Below, piece after piece: positions 47,952-56,527 of a stretch of DNA of 64,000 bases (position 1 is the first letter of the stretch; the number at the start of each line of letters is the position of its first letter). The stretch lies in NCBI RefSeq assembly GCF_036127095.1, contig NZ_CP108006.1, positions 6,563,501-6,627,500 of the forward strand. The letters run 5' to 3'. The translations under genes were made by a program, and so were the position numbers. Source of the stretch: Streptomyces sp. NBC_00335 (lineage in GTDB: Bacteria; Actinomycetota; Actinomycetes; Streptomycetales; Streptomycetaceae). The notes beneath the pieces are model-generated. The model was not told the DNA's origin, did not search any database, and worked only from the letters and a program-made list of their open reading frames with translations.

Positions 47952-47992
47952 CCGCGGGGCCGCCGGGGCGCGGCGCGGCGGAGGACCTGATT

Positions 47993-48031
47993 CCTCCCCC
48001 GGGCGGGGGAGGCGGTTCCCCTTCAAGGGGG
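47993..48031 (+). terminator. double hairpin after the iclR gene
   Basis: CCTCCCCC-GGGC-GGGGGAGG (47993-48012) is followed by a second stem TCCCCTT/AAGGGGGA around 48017-48032. The pair lies in the gap before the next plus-strand gene. Confidence 0.6.
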
Positions 48032-48066
48032 AGGTGGCGGGGGCGCCGGCGCGGGACCGTTGAGCC

Positions 48067-49071
48067 ATGACCACACGAGCCGTGCACCTGCCGCAGCCAC
48101 CACGACCGACCCAGGACGCAGCACAGCCCTCCGCCGCCGGGCCGGGGGCCGGGCGCAAGGTCCTGGCCGCGGTGGCCGTCGCCGCCACCGTCCCGTACCT
48201 GGCCCTGAAGACCGCCTGGCTGGCCGGGAGTCACCTGGGTATACCGGCGGGCAGTGTGCTGCTGGAGCCCCGGCTGCTCCTCACCGTGGCGAACGCCGTC
48301 ACGGTACTCATGGACGCGGCCGTGATCCTGCTCGTCCTGGTGCTCATCAGGCCCTGGGGCAAGCGGGTTCCGTCCTGGCTGCTGGTGGTTCCGAGCTTCG
48401 TCGCCACCGGCCTGCTGACGCCCATCGTGCTCGGTTTCCCCGGCCAGCTCCTTCTGAGGGGCATGGGTCTGGGTCCGGACGAGGCCGCGCCGACGGCGGC
48501 GAAACCCTTCCTCGACGACTGGGTCTTCCACGTCGTCTACACGGGCTTCATCGTCCAGGCGGTAGCCCTGGCCGGCCTGTTCGTGCCCTATGCGCGCGAG
48601 CGCTGGGGCCGCCGCTGGCAGGGTCCCCTCGGCGCGCGGCTCCCGTCACCCACGGGGGTGGTGGCGGGAGCCGCGGCGGCACTGGGCGCGGTGGTCGCGG
48701 CGGCGCACTTCTACTGGGCGCTGGGCGGCACGGCCGGGCAGAACGCATCGCAGATCGCGCAGTACTCCTCGGACACCGCCGTGGCCACCGCGGTCCACGG
48801 GATATGCGCGCTGACCGCGGTGGCGGGGGCGGTACTGCTGGCCAGGGGCGGGACCCGGCGGGCAGGATGGCCGCTGGCCGTGGCGTGGACCGGGTCGGCG
48901 GCGACCCTGTGCTGGGGGATGTGGATGCTGGCGGCCTTCACGAGCGGCGACCCCGGACCCGGAGAACGGACCACCACCGCGAGCTACGTGATCTACGGTG
49001 GTCAGATGATCACCGCCCTCCTCGCGACCGCCGTCCTGGGGCGGTTCCTCGCCGGCCGCCGCGAAGGCTGA
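48067..49071 (+). CDS. hypothetical membrane protein
   Basis: A 334-residue protein with about seven to eight hydrophobic helices and a proline-rich N-terminal tail. It has no catalytic motif; the helices are joined by short charged loops (RPWGKRVPSWLL, YARERWGRRWQG). It ends 13 bases before the histidine kinase gene and may be cotranscribed with the two-component system, possibly as a membrane partner or immunity-type protein. Function unknown. Confidence 0.82.
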   Translation: MTTRAVHLPQPPRPTQDAAQPSAAGPGAGRKVLAAVAVAATVPYLALKTAWLAGSHLGIPAGSVLLEPRLLLTVANAVTVLMDAAVILLVLVLIRPWGKRVPSWLLVVPSFVATGLLTPIVLGFPGQLLLRGMGLGPDEAAPTAAKPFLDDWVFHVVYTGFIVQAVALAGLFVPYARERWGRRWQGPLGARLPSPTGVVAGAAAALGAVVAAAHFYWALGGTAGQNASQIAQYSSDTAVATAVHGICALTAVAGAVLLARGGTRRAGWPLAVAWTGSAATLCWGMWMLAAFTSGDPGPGERTTTASYVIYGGQMITALLATAVLGRFLAGRREG

Positions 49072-49084
49072 GGGAGAGGGCAGG

Positions 49085-50425
49085 GTGGAGTGGCGGCCGC
49101 GGTGGAGACCCCTGCGCTGGGTCCATCTGATCCTCGGCGGGGCCCTGTTGATGCCGTACTTCCTGCTCACGGAGGTGGCGGTCGGTGTCCTCGCCGGCGG
49201 GGACAACGCGCGCGAGTCCCTGCCGCTCAGCCTCGCCGCCTACGCCGCCGCCTTGCCGCTCGTCGCCGCGACCGGGCTGTTCCGGCTGGTCCGGCCGATG
49301 TCCGTGGCCGCCGCGCGCGCCCTGTGCGGGGTGTCGGGGGAGCGTTTCGCCGAGGGGCCTGCCCGGAGTTGGGCGGCCCGGGGGCGGGCCTCGGCCTGGT
49401 GGACCCTGCACCTGGGGGTCGGAGCGCTGGTCAGCGGGATGACCCTGGCGGTACCGCCCATGGCGGCGGTGCTGCTGGCCCTGCCGTTCGTGAGCGCGCT
49501 GCGGGAGCTGCCGATCGGGCTCGGCCCGCTGGGCGTGCCGGATCAGCCGTACGTCGCCCCCCTGCTCGGGATCGGGCTGCTGGCCGGACTCGTCCTGTGC
49601 GCCGCCGGGGCGGGGGCCCTGCTGGCCCGACTGGCTCCCGTCCTGCTCGGGCCGGCGGCGGCGGACCGGCTGGCGGCCGCCGAGGAGCGCGCCGCGGATC
49701 TGGCGGTCCGCAACCGGCTGGCCCGGGAACTGCACGACGCCGTCGGGCACGCCCTGAGCGCGGTCACCCTCCAGGCGAGCGCCGCCCGGCGGGTGCTCGA
49801 CAGCGACCCCGGCTTCGTACGGGAGGCGCTGGCCGCGATCGAGGACACCACCCGGCGCACGGTGGGGGAGCTGGACGCCGTCCTCGGCCTGCTGCGCGAG
49901 GGCGACGGAGCGGGCGCCGGGGGAGCCGGGCTGCCGGCCGCTCCGACGCTCGCAGCCGACCTCGACGGGCTGCTGGCCCGCAGCCGGGCCTCCGGGACCT
50001 CGATCGCGGCCCGTCTGGACCCCGGACGGGCCGGTGGCTGGGGGTGGCTTCCGGCGATCGCCTCCCGCGAGGCGTACCGGATCGTGCAGGAGGGGCTGAG
50101 CAACGCCCTGCGGCACGGGACGGGCCCGGTCGATCTGCGGATCCTCGTACGGGTGCGCGGGGGACCCGCGGGACACGGTGAGCAGGGGGAATCCAGTGGG
50201 CGCGACGAGCACGGTGGATACGGGGAGCACGGTGGACACGAGGAACTGGAGATCGTCATGACGAACGATCCGGCGGCCGTTCCGGGGGCCCGGACCACCG
50301 GGGGCCGGGGGCTGCAGGGCGCCGCCGAGCGGGCTTCGCTGCTCGGCGGGCGTGTCGAGGCCGGGCCGCACGAGGGCCGGTGGCGGCTGCGGGCCGTCCT
50401 CCCGCTCGGCGGGGGCACCCGATGA
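49085..50425 (+). CDS. sensor histidine kinase (HisKA_3 type)
   Basis: A 446-residue membrane kinase with about four to five N-terminal helices (residues 10-200). The phosphoacceptor histidine lies in RELHDAVGHALSAVTLQAS, with a HATPase domain (REAYRIVQEGLSNALRHG, TGGRGLQGAAERASLLGG) after it. A low-complexity Gly/His/Glu-rich insertion built from an 18-base repeat interrupts the ATPase lid region. The GTG start is 13 bases after the membrane protein. Its stop overlaps the response regulator start by four bases. Confidence 0.93.
   Translation: MEWRPRWRPLRWVHLILGGALLMPYFLLTEVAVGVLAGGDNARESLPLSLAAYAAALPLVAATGLFRLVRPMSVAAARALCGVSGERFAEGPARSWAARGRASAWWTLHLGVGALVSGMTLAVPPMAAVLLALPFVSALRELPIGLGPLGVPDQPYVAPLLGIGLLAGLVLCAAGAGALLARLAPVLLGPAAADRLAAAEERAADLAVRNRLARELHDAVGHALSAVTLQASAARRVLDSDPGFVREALAAIEDTTRRTVGELDAVLGLLREGDGAGAGGAGLPAAPTLAADLDGLLARSRASGTSIAARLDPGRAGGWGWLPAIASREAYRIVQEGLSNALRHGTGPVDLRILVRVRGGPAGHGEQGESSGRDEHGGYGEHGGHEELEIVMTNDPAAVPGARTTGGRGLQGAAERASLLGGRVEAGPHEGRWRLRAVLPLGGGTR
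50207..50242 (+). repeat. 18-bp tandem repeat in the kinase gene
   Basis: Two 18-base units beginning GAGCACGGTGGAYACGGG lie head to tail and encode a Gly/His/Glu-rich stretch inside the ATPase domain of the kinase. Confidence 0.75.
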
Positions 50426-51231
50426 CGGCGGCGACCCCATCGGCGAACCCGTCGACCCCAGCGCCGGGGACCCCGTCGACCATGGTGCCCGGGACCGCGT
50501 CGGCCCCCGCGTCGGTGACCCCGGTGACCCCGGTGACCCCGGCGACCCCGGGGACCCCCGTGCCGGCCCGTCCGCCGCTGCGCCTGGTCGTGGCCGACGA
50601 CGAGCGGATGGTCCGTACCGCCCTGCGGGTCATCCTCGACGCCGAGCCCGACCTGGAGGTCGTCGGGGAGGCGGCCACCGGAGCAGAGGCCGTGGCCGTG
50701 GTCCGGGCGCTGGAACCCGACGTGGTGCTGATGGACGTGCGGATGCCGGAGATCGACGGGATCCGGGCCACCGAGCGGATACTCGCCACCATGCCCGGGC
50801 CGCCCCGGATCGTGGTGGTCACCACCTTCGAGAACGACGCCTACGTGTACGAGGCGCTGCGCGCGGGAGCCGCCGGGTTCCTCCTCAAGCGGGCCGATCC
50901 CGACGAGCTGACCGCCGCGGTCCGGCTCGTGGCCCGGGGGGACTCGCTGCTCTTCCCGGCGGCCGTCCGCTCCCTGGCCGCCGCCCACACCCCGCCCGGG
51001 GCCGGTCCGGCCACCGCGCCCTGGGTCGCCCGGCTCACGGACCGGGAGGCCGACGTACTGCGGCTGATGGCCACCGGGCTCTCCAACCACGAGGTGAGCG
51101 AGCGGCTCGGGGTCGGACCTCAGACGGTCAAGACGCACGTGGCCGCGGTCCTGGCCAAGACCGGCTCCCGGGACCGGACCCAGGCGGTCATCGCGGCGTA
51201 CGAGGGGGGCTTCCTCATGAAGAAAGGCTGA
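50422..51231 (+). CDS. LuxR-type response regulator (NarL family)
   Basis: A 269-residue regulator paired with the preceding kinase. An unusual Thr/Pro/Ala-rich N-terminal tail of about 50 residues, built partly from 9-base repeats, precedes the receiver domain. That domain has LRLVVADDERMVRTALRVIL, the phosphoacceptor aspartate in DVVLMDVRMPEIDG, and a conserved threonine in VVVTTFEND. The C-terminal LuxR helix-turn-helix is LTDREADVLRLMATGLSNHEVSERLGVG. The ATG overlaps the kinase stop. Confidence 0.93.
   Translation: MTAATPSANPSTPAPGTPSTMVPGTASAPASVTPVTPVTPATPGTPVPARPPLRLVVADDERMVRTALRVILDAEPDLEVVGEAATGAEAVAVVRALEPDVVLMDVRMPEIDGIRATERILATMPGPPRIVVVTTFENDAYVYEALRAGAAGFLLKRADPDELTAAVRLVARGDSLLFPAAVRSLAAAHTPPGAGPATAPWVARLTDREADVLRLMATGLSNHEVSERLGVGPQTVKTHVAAVLAKTGSRDRTQAVIAAYEGGFLMKKG
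50514..50558 (+). repeat. 9-bp repeats in the response regulator gene
   Basis: Five 9-base units (three perfect GGTGACCCC, then GGCGACCCC and GGGGACCCC) encode a TPV-type tripeptide repeat in the regulator's N-terminal tail. The unit length keeps the frame. Confidence 0.85.
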
Positions 51232-51293
51232 GAACTCCGCCACAATCGGGGCAGAGCGGAACGGCTGGGGCGGACGGGACGTCCTTCTGGGGG

Positions 51294-52748
51294 ATGAACA
51301 AGACGATCAGGCGTGCGTCGGTCTTCTGTCTGCTTCTGGTGCTGGCCCTTTTGGTGCGGGTCACCTGGGTGCAGGCATATCAAGGCCAGGCCCTCGCAGA
51401 CGACAAGAACAACCGGCGCAACCTCATCGGGAAGTACGAGAACCCGTTGGGGAACATCATCGTGGGCGGGGAGGCGATCACCGGCTCCAAGGACACCGGT
51501 GGCAAGGACTTCCGGTACAAGCGGACCTACACCGACGGGCCGCTGTACGCGCCGATCACCGGCTACAGCTCCCAGGCCTTCGGGTGGAGCATGCTGGAGG
51601 GCGTCTACAAGGACATCCTCAACGGCACCGACAACCGGCTCAAGACGATCATGGACACGCTCACCAACAAGCGGGCGGCCCCCGGCAACGTCCTCACCAC
51701 GATCGACAAGGATGTCCAGAAGGCGGGCTGGGACGCGCTGCAGGGCAAGCAGGGCTCGGCCGTGGCGCTCGACCCGGCGACGGGCGAGATCCTGGCCGTC
51801 GTGAACAACCCCTCCTTCGACCCGGGCAGCATCGCCGGCGCCGGTGAGGCGGATCAGAAGGCCTGGGAGGCGCTCAACGCGGACCAGGGCAAGGCCATGG
51901 AGAACACGGCCCTGCGCAAGCCGCAGGCGCCCGGATCCACCTTCAAGCTGGTCACCCTCGCGGCCGCCATCGAGAACGGCCTGGTCACGAACATCGACAC
52001 GCCGACCTCCGTCCCCGGCAACTACACGATCCCCGGCACCACGCTCAAGCTCAAGAGCGAGGTGACCGACGAGCAGTGCAACAACGTCAGCCCCCGCACC
52101 GCGCTCAAACTGTCCTGCAACAACGTCTTCGCCGACCTCGCGCACAAGCTGGGCCAGGACAAGATGCGGGCGATGGCCGAGAAGCTCGGCTTCAACGTGG
52201 TGCAGAAGCTCCCCGTCTGGACCGACCCCGCGAGCAAGTACCCGACGAAGAAGATGTCCGTCGACCAGGTCGCGCAGACGGGTATCGGCCAGTTCGACGT
52301 CCAGGCCACTCCGCTCCAGATGGCGATGGTGAGTGCCGCGATCGAGAACGGCGGCAAGCTCGTCGCTCCGCACGAGGTCTCCGAGGTCACCGACTCCAAC
52401 GGCAACGTGCTGGAGAGCTTCAAGGATCCGAAGTCCACGCAGGTGATGAGCGGGAAGACCGCCTCGATGCTCCAGGACGCCATGAAGACGGTCGCCACCG
52501 AAGGCGGCGGCAAGAACGTCCAGATCCCGGGTGTCGAGTCGGGCGCCAAGACCGGTACCGCTCAGCGCGGCGTGGGCAACAGCCTGCCGCCGCTCGCCTG
52601 GTACACCACGTACGGCAAGGCCGGCGGCAAGCAGATCGCCGTCGCCGTGGTGATCGTCGGGTCGGACACCGACCGCTCCGAGATCGCCGGCGGCAAGCTG
52701 GCCGCCCCGGTGGCGCAGAAGATGATGAAGGCCTGGCTGAAGAAGTAG
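51294..52748 (+). CDS. class B penicillin-binding protein (transpeptidase)
   Basis: A 484-residue peptidoglycan transpeptidase. One N-terminal membrane helix (RRASVFCLLLVLALLVRVTW) is followed by a dimerisation-type region and then the catalytic domain with the active-site serine in PGSTFKLV (SxxK), SCNN (SxN) and GAKTGTAQ (KTG). It resembles PbpA of actinobacterial cell-division and growth clusters, but no rodA or pknB gene is next to it. It lies 62 bases after the response regulator, so cotranscription is possible. Confidence 0.93.
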   Translation: MNKTIRRASVFCLLLVLALLVRVTWVQAYQGQALADDKNNRRNLIGKYENPLGNIIVGGEAITGSKDTGGKDFRYKRTYTDGPLYAPITGYSSQAFGWSMLEGVYKDILNGTDNRLKTIMDTLTNKRAAPGNVLTTIDKDVQKAGWDALQGKQGSAVALDPATGEILAVVNNPSFDPGSIAGAGEADQKAWEALNADQGKAMENTALRKPQAPGSTFKLVTLAAAIENGLVTNIDTPTSVPGNYTIPGTTLKLKSEVTDEQCNNVSPRTALKLSCNNVFADLAHKLGQDKMRAMAEKLGFNVVQKLPVWTDPASKYPTKKMSVDQVAQTGIGQFDVQATPLQMAMVSAAIENGGKLVAPHEVSEVTDSNGNVLESFKDPKSTQVMSGKTASMLQDAMKTVATEGGGKNVQIPGVESGAKTGTAQRGVGNSLPPLAWYTTYGKAGGKQIAVAVVIVGSDTDRSEIAGGKLAAPVAQKMMKAWLKK

Positions 52749-52757
52749 CCCGTGGAG

Positions 52758-52788
52758 CGCGCCGGGAACCGGCGGGATTCCCGGCGCG
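52758..52788 (+). terminator. terminator after the penicillin-binding protein gene
   Basis: CGCGCCGGGAA (52758-52768) and TTCCCGGCGCG (52778-52788) form an 11-base perfect stem with a nine-base loop, then TTCTCCTTCC. It ends 11 bases before the next gene's ATG. Confidence 0.8.
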
Positions 52789-52799
52789 TTCTCCTTCCC

Positions 52800-53333
52800 A
52801 TGATCAGGACCGCGCAGCCCGCAGACCTCGACGCCATCGCCGCCCTCCACACCCGGGCCCGCGCCACCTACTACCGGGGCCGGGTACCCGAGGAGGCCTA
52901 CGGCGGCGCCGCCGAACTGGCGCGCACCCGCGAGGGCTGGTCCCGGGCGGTGGCCCGGGCCGCGGCCGACGGCGGGGTGCTCTGCGCCGAGAGCGGTGGC
53001 GAGCTCACCGGGGTGGCGGCCTTCCGCACCGCCGACGGCGAGACCACCCTCACCCAGCTCCACGTGGACCCCGTCCACTGGCGCCGCGGCACCGGGGCGG
53101 CCCTGCACGCGGCCTGCCTCGACGCCTGGCGCCGCGCGGGCGTCCGCAGGGTCCGCCTGGAGGTCTACGAGCACAACCTCCGCGCCCAGGCCTTCTACGC
53201 CACCCACGGCTGGCTCCCGGACCCCGCAGGCGTCCGGGCCGCGGGCTCCCACCGCATCCTGTGGCTCACGGTGGAAGCGATCGGGGACCCGGGGGGAATG
53301 ACGGGTCAGGGGGGTGACCCGTCCGGGGAATGA
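52800..53333 (+). CDS. GNAT family N-acetyltransferase
   Basis: A 177-residue acetyltransferase with IRTAQPADLDAIAALHTRARATY at the N terminus, LTQLHVDPVHWRRGTGAALHAAC as the acetyl-CoA strand and loop, and EVYEHNLRAQAFYATHGWLPD. The ATG at 52800 begins the conserved fold but has no ribosome site; GTG 52752, three bases after the upstream stop, would put the N terminus inside the terminator hairpin. The last codons contain a 9-base inverted repeat. Substrate unknown. Confidence 0.88.
   Translation: MIRTAQPADLDAIAALHTRARATYYRGRVPEEAYGGAAELARTREGWSRAVARAAADGGVLCAESGGELTGVAAFRTADGETTLTQLHVDPVHWRRGTGAALHAACLDAWRRAGVRRVRLEVYEHNLRAQAFYATHGWLPDPAGVRAAGSHRILWLTVEAIGDPGGMTGQGGDPSGE
53300..53323 (+). 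terminator. hairpin at the 3' end of the acetyltransferase gene
   Basis: GACGGGTCA (53300-53308) and TGACCCGTC (53315-53323) pair perfectly around GGGGGG, overlapping the final codons. It may be a terminator or mRNA-stabilising hairpin. Confidence 0.45.
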
Positions 53334-53391
53334 GACGCCGCGGCGGGTGGTTGAAGACGGAACAGTTGATTTCGTGGAGAGAAGAAGGAAC

Positions 53392-54102
53392 ATGCGCGTC
53401 GAGATCTGGAGCGACATCGCCTGCCCGTGGTGCTACATCGGCAAGGCCCGTTTCACCAAGGGGCTGGCCGGGTTCGCCCACCGCGACGAGGTCGAGGTCG
53501 TCTACCGCTCCTTCGAGCTCGACCCGAACGGCCCCAAGGGCCAGGTGGCGCCCGTCGTGGAGATGCTGGCCAAGAAGTACGGCCGCACCCTCGACGAGGC
53601 CCGCGGCATGGAGGAGCACGTCGCCGCGAGCGCCCGCGCCGAGGGGCTGACGTACCGCACCGAGGGCCGTGACCACGGCAACACCTTCGACATCCACCGC
53701 CTGCTGCACCTGGCCGCCGACCGCGGGCGTCAGGAGGAGCTGCTCGACCTCGCCTACCGCGCCAACTTCGGCGAGGAGCGTTCCGTCTTCGAACCCGAGG
53801 TTCTGGTGGCCCTCGCGGTCGAGGCCGGGCTGGACGAGGGGGAGGCCCGCGCGGTGCTGGCCGACGAGTCCGCCTACGCCGCCGAGGTGCGGGCCGACGA
53901 GCGCGAAGCGTCCGAGCTGGGCGCGAACGCCGTACCGTTCTTCGTGCTCGACCGCCGCCTCGGGATCTCCGGGGGCCAGCCCGCCGAGGTCTTCACGCAG
54001 GCACTGGAGCAGGCCTGGGCCGGCCGCGAGGTCCTCGTGCCCGCCGCACCCGAGGGGGAGGCGTGCGAGCCCGACGGCGCGTGCGCGGTGCCGCAGCCCT
54101 AA
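53392..54102 (+). CDS. FrnE-like DsbA family oxidoreductase
   Basis: A 236-residue thioredoxin-fold protein of the FrnE/2-hydroxychromene-2-carboxylate isomerase type. The CPWC motif is in WSDIACPWCYIGKARF, and the cis-proline region is GANAVPFFVLDRRLGISG. There is no signal peptide, so it acts in the cytoplasm in disulfide or polyketide chemistry. The C terminus carries a second cysteine pair, CEPDGAC. The ATG follows AAGAAGGAAC. Frame-open upstream sequence has no homology. Confidence 0.92.
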   Translation: MRVEIWSDIACPWCYIGKARFTKGLAGFAHRDEVEVVYRSFELDPNGPKGQVAPVVEMLAKKYGRTLDEARGMEEHVAASARAEGLTYRTEGRDHGNTFDIHRLLHLAADRGRQEELLDLAYRANFGEERSVFEPEVLVALAVEAGLDEGEARAVLADESAYAAEVRADEREASELGANAVPFFVLDRRLGISGGQPAEVFTQALEQAWAGREVLVPAAPEGEACEPDGACAVPQP

Positions 54103-54185
54103 GGCCTCAGCATAAGTAATCCTTTGGTGTGGTGCGGTGAATCCGGCAATGGACTTGGGGATGGTCCTGGCGCAGAGTGAAGGTC

Positions 54186-55244
54186 ATGGACCTCCTTGCG
54201 CCCGAAGCCGTCCGCGACGAGTTCGCGCACTCCACCACCTATCTCAACACCGCCACCTGCGGGATCCTCCCGCGAGCCGCCGTCGCCGAGGTGCGGCGGC
54301 TCGCGGAGGCGGCCGGGGCCGGACTCCCCTCCGGATTCGGCGACTTCGACCGGGTCGAACGGGTCCGGGAGACGTTCGCCCGCCTCGTCGGGGTCGACGC
54401 GGACCGGGTGGCCGTCGGCTCGGCCGTCTCCACCCACGTCGGCCTGATCTCCGCCTCCCTCCCGGCCGGATCCGAAGTCCTCTGCCCGGAGGGCGAGTTC
54501 GCCTCCGACATCAACCCCTTCGTGGTGCGCGACGACCTCAAGGTCCGCTTCGCCCCGCTGGAGTCCCTCGCCGAAGCCGTCGGCCCGGACACGGCGCTGG
54601 TCGCGCTGAGCGCCGTACAGTCCGCCGACGGGCGTACGGCGGACCTGGCGGCCGTCCGCGCCGCGACGACCGCGCACGGGGCGCGGATGCTGGTCGACGC
54701 CTCGCAGGCGGCGGGCTGGCTGCCCTTCGACGCGAGCCCCTACGACTACACGGTCACCGCCGGGTACAAGTGGCTGCTCGCCTCGCGCGGGGTCTCCTAC
54801 CTCACGGTCTCGGAGGAGGCCCAGGACACCGTGACCCCGCTGCACGCAGGCTGGGTGGCGCTCGCCGACATGTGGGACGCCATCTACGGCCCGCTGCGGG
54901 AACTGGCCCGCGGAGCCCGGCGCTTCGACGAGTCCCCGGCCTTCCTGGCCTACCACGCCGCCGAGCCCTCGCTGGCCCTGCTGGAGCGGATCGGGATCGA
55001 CGCCGTCCACGCCCACGACACCGCCCTGGCCGCCCGCTACCGCGCCGGCCTCGCCCGCCTGGGCCACGAGCCCGTCCCGGGCGGATCCCCGATCGTCTCG
55101 GTGCCGGGCCTGGCCCACCGTCAGGGCGCCCTGCTCGACGCGGGCGTCCCCGTGGCCGCCCGCGCGGGGAGCCTGCGGGCCTCCTTCCACCTCTACAACA
55201 CCGAGGCGGACGTGGACCGGTTGCTCGACCTCCTGGAGGGCTGA
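54186..55244 (+). CDS. class V aminotransferase
   Basis: A 352-residue PLP enzyme of aspartate-aminotransferase fold type I, class V. Features include TTYLNTATCGILPRAAV near the N terminus, the DASQAAGWLPF aspartate and the PLP lysine in TAGYKWLLASRG. GWVALADMWDAIYGPL is in the C-terminal half. It resembles the cysteine desulfurase/isopenicillin N epimerase-like group, but its substrate is unknown. GTG 54177 is a near alternative start. Confidence 0.9.
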   Translation: MDLLAPEAVRDEFAHSTTYLNTATCGILPRAAVAEVRRLAEAAGAGLPSGFGDFDRVERVRETFARLVGVDADRVAVGSAVSTHVGLISASLPAGSEVLCPEGEFASDINPFVVRDDLKVRFAPLESLAEAVGPDTALVALSAVQSADGRTADLAAVRAATTAHGARMLVDASQAAGWLPFDASPYDYTVTAGYKWLLASRGVSYLTVSEEAQDTVTPLHAGWVALADMWDAIYGPLRELARGARRFDESPAFLAYHAAEPSLALLERIGIDAVHAHDTALAARYRAGLARLGHEPVPGGSPIVSVPGLAHRQGALLDAGVPVAARAGSLRASFHLYNTEADVDRLLDLLEG

Positions 55245-55246
55245 TC

Positions 55247-55287
55247 CCGGGAGGCCGAGCCGGGAAGGCCGAGCCGGGAAGGCCGAG
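55247..55287. repeat. 14-bp tandem repeat between two aminotransferase genes
   Basis: The unit CCGGGAAGGCCGAG occurs three times (the first copy one base shorter) in the short gap between converging genes. It may fold but has no clear single stem. Confidence 0.8.
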
Positions 55288-55305
55288 CCCGGGGAACCGG
55301 CCTGC

Positions 55306-56394
55306 TCAGACGGAGGGCGGGGCCGCGGACCAGGCCGAGTCCGCCGCCGCGAGGGCCCCGGCGGGGTCCACCGACAGGGCCCCGGCCAGGGCCGTCAGGC
55401 TGGAGCGGACCGTGTCCAGGGAGGCGGCCGTGCCGTAGTGGTTGACCCGGACCATCTCCCCGGCCAGCGCGCCCCCGCCCGCCGCGAGGGGGGCCGCCGG
55501 ATCCGCCGCCAGGGCCTTCGCCACCACCAGAGAGGCCTCCGGGACCCGCAGGGTGGTGGCCACCGGGGCCGCCGCCGCGTCCAGGCCGACGTACGGGGCG
55601 ATGCCCAGCGCCGCCGCGCCCGCGCGGGTCGCCGCCGCCGCGGCCGCGTGGCGGGCCGTCACCGACTCCAGGCCCTCGGCCGCGATCCGGTCCAGGCAGG
55701 CCTCCAGCGCCAGCATCTCCAGCTGCGCCGGCGCGTGCGGCAGGGCCTTGCGCCCGGCGTCGATCCAGCGCTCCTTCCAGTCCAGCAGGGACAGGTACGA
55801 GCGGCGCGGCGCCGAGGGGTTCTCCGCGAAGCGGGCCCAAGCGCGGTCCGAGACGGACACGGCCGAAACGCCCGCGGGGCCGCCCATCGCCTTCTGTGCG
55901 CCGATCACGCACAGGTCCACGCCCCACGCGTCCGGCAGCAGCGGCTCCGCGCCCACCGAGGCCACCGCGTCCAGCATGAACAGCGCCCCGTGGGCCCGTA
56001 CGGCCTCGCCGATCTCCGCCACCGGGTTGGTGTTCCCGGTGGCCGCCTCCGCGTGGACCAGGGAGACGAAGTCGATCTCCGGGTGCTCCGACAGGGCCCG
56101 GTCCACCTGCGCCGCGGACACGGCCGTGTCGAAGGGGACCTCAAGGTCCACGACGCTCGCCCCGCAGTCGCGCAGCCAGTTGCCGAAGGTGGTCCCGTAG
56201 GGGCCGGTCACCACGTTCAGCGCGGTCGAACCGGGTCGCGCGCCCGAGCGGATGCACCCCTCCAGCGGCAGCAGGGCCTCGCCCTGGGTGATCACCACGT
56301 CGGCCCGGGTCCCGAGCAGCTCCGCGACCCCCCGCTCGATCGACGCGAAGCGCGCGGCGGTCAGGGGCGGAAGGTCCAGGAGGGGGTGGGTCAC
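55306..56394 (-). CDS. class V aminotransferase (alanine-glyoxylate type)
   Basis: A 362-residue PLP enzyme with VVTGPYGTTFGNWLRDCG, the DAVASVGAEPLL aspartate and the PLP lysine in CVIGAQKAMGGPAGVSAVSVS, the alanine-glyoxylate/serine-glyoxylate aminotransferase pattern. The GTG start at 56394 gives VTHPLLDLPPL; an upstream extension lacks homology. It converges with another class V aminotransferase and is divergent from an amidohydrolase gene. Confidence 0.88.
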   Translation of the reverse strand: MTHPLLDLPPLTAARFASIERGVAELLGTRADVVITQGEALLPLEGCIRSGARPGSTALNVVTGPYGTTFGNWLRDCGASVVDLEVPFDTAVSAAQVDRALSEHPEIDFVSLVHAEAATGNTNPVAEIGEAVRAHGALFMLDAVASVGAEPLLPDAWGVDLCVIGAQKAMGGPAGVSAVSVSDRAWARFAENPSAPRRSYLSLLDWKERWIDAGRKALPHAPAQLEMLALEACLDRIAAEGLESVTARHAAAAAATRAGAAALGIAPYVGLDAAAAPVATTLRVPEASLVVAKALAADPAAPLAAGGGALAGEMVRVNHYGTAASLDTVRSSLTALAGALSVDPAGALAAADSAWSAAPPSV

Positions 56395-56527
56395 GGCGCC
56401 GCTCTCTTCGTTCTCTCGGTCTGGGATCGTGCTCCCGGGCGGACCGCCCATGCGGTCCCGGGGCGTTCGTCCGGAAAAGTCCGGACCGACCTGGAGAGCC
56501 TACCGAGCCCGCGCATAGAGTGCCGCC

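Noticed and set aside
50352..52748. Apparent response regulator-penicillin-binding protein fusion
   Set aside because: Before base 51294 this frame is a shadow of the response regulator; the PBP begins with a membrane helix at its own ATG.
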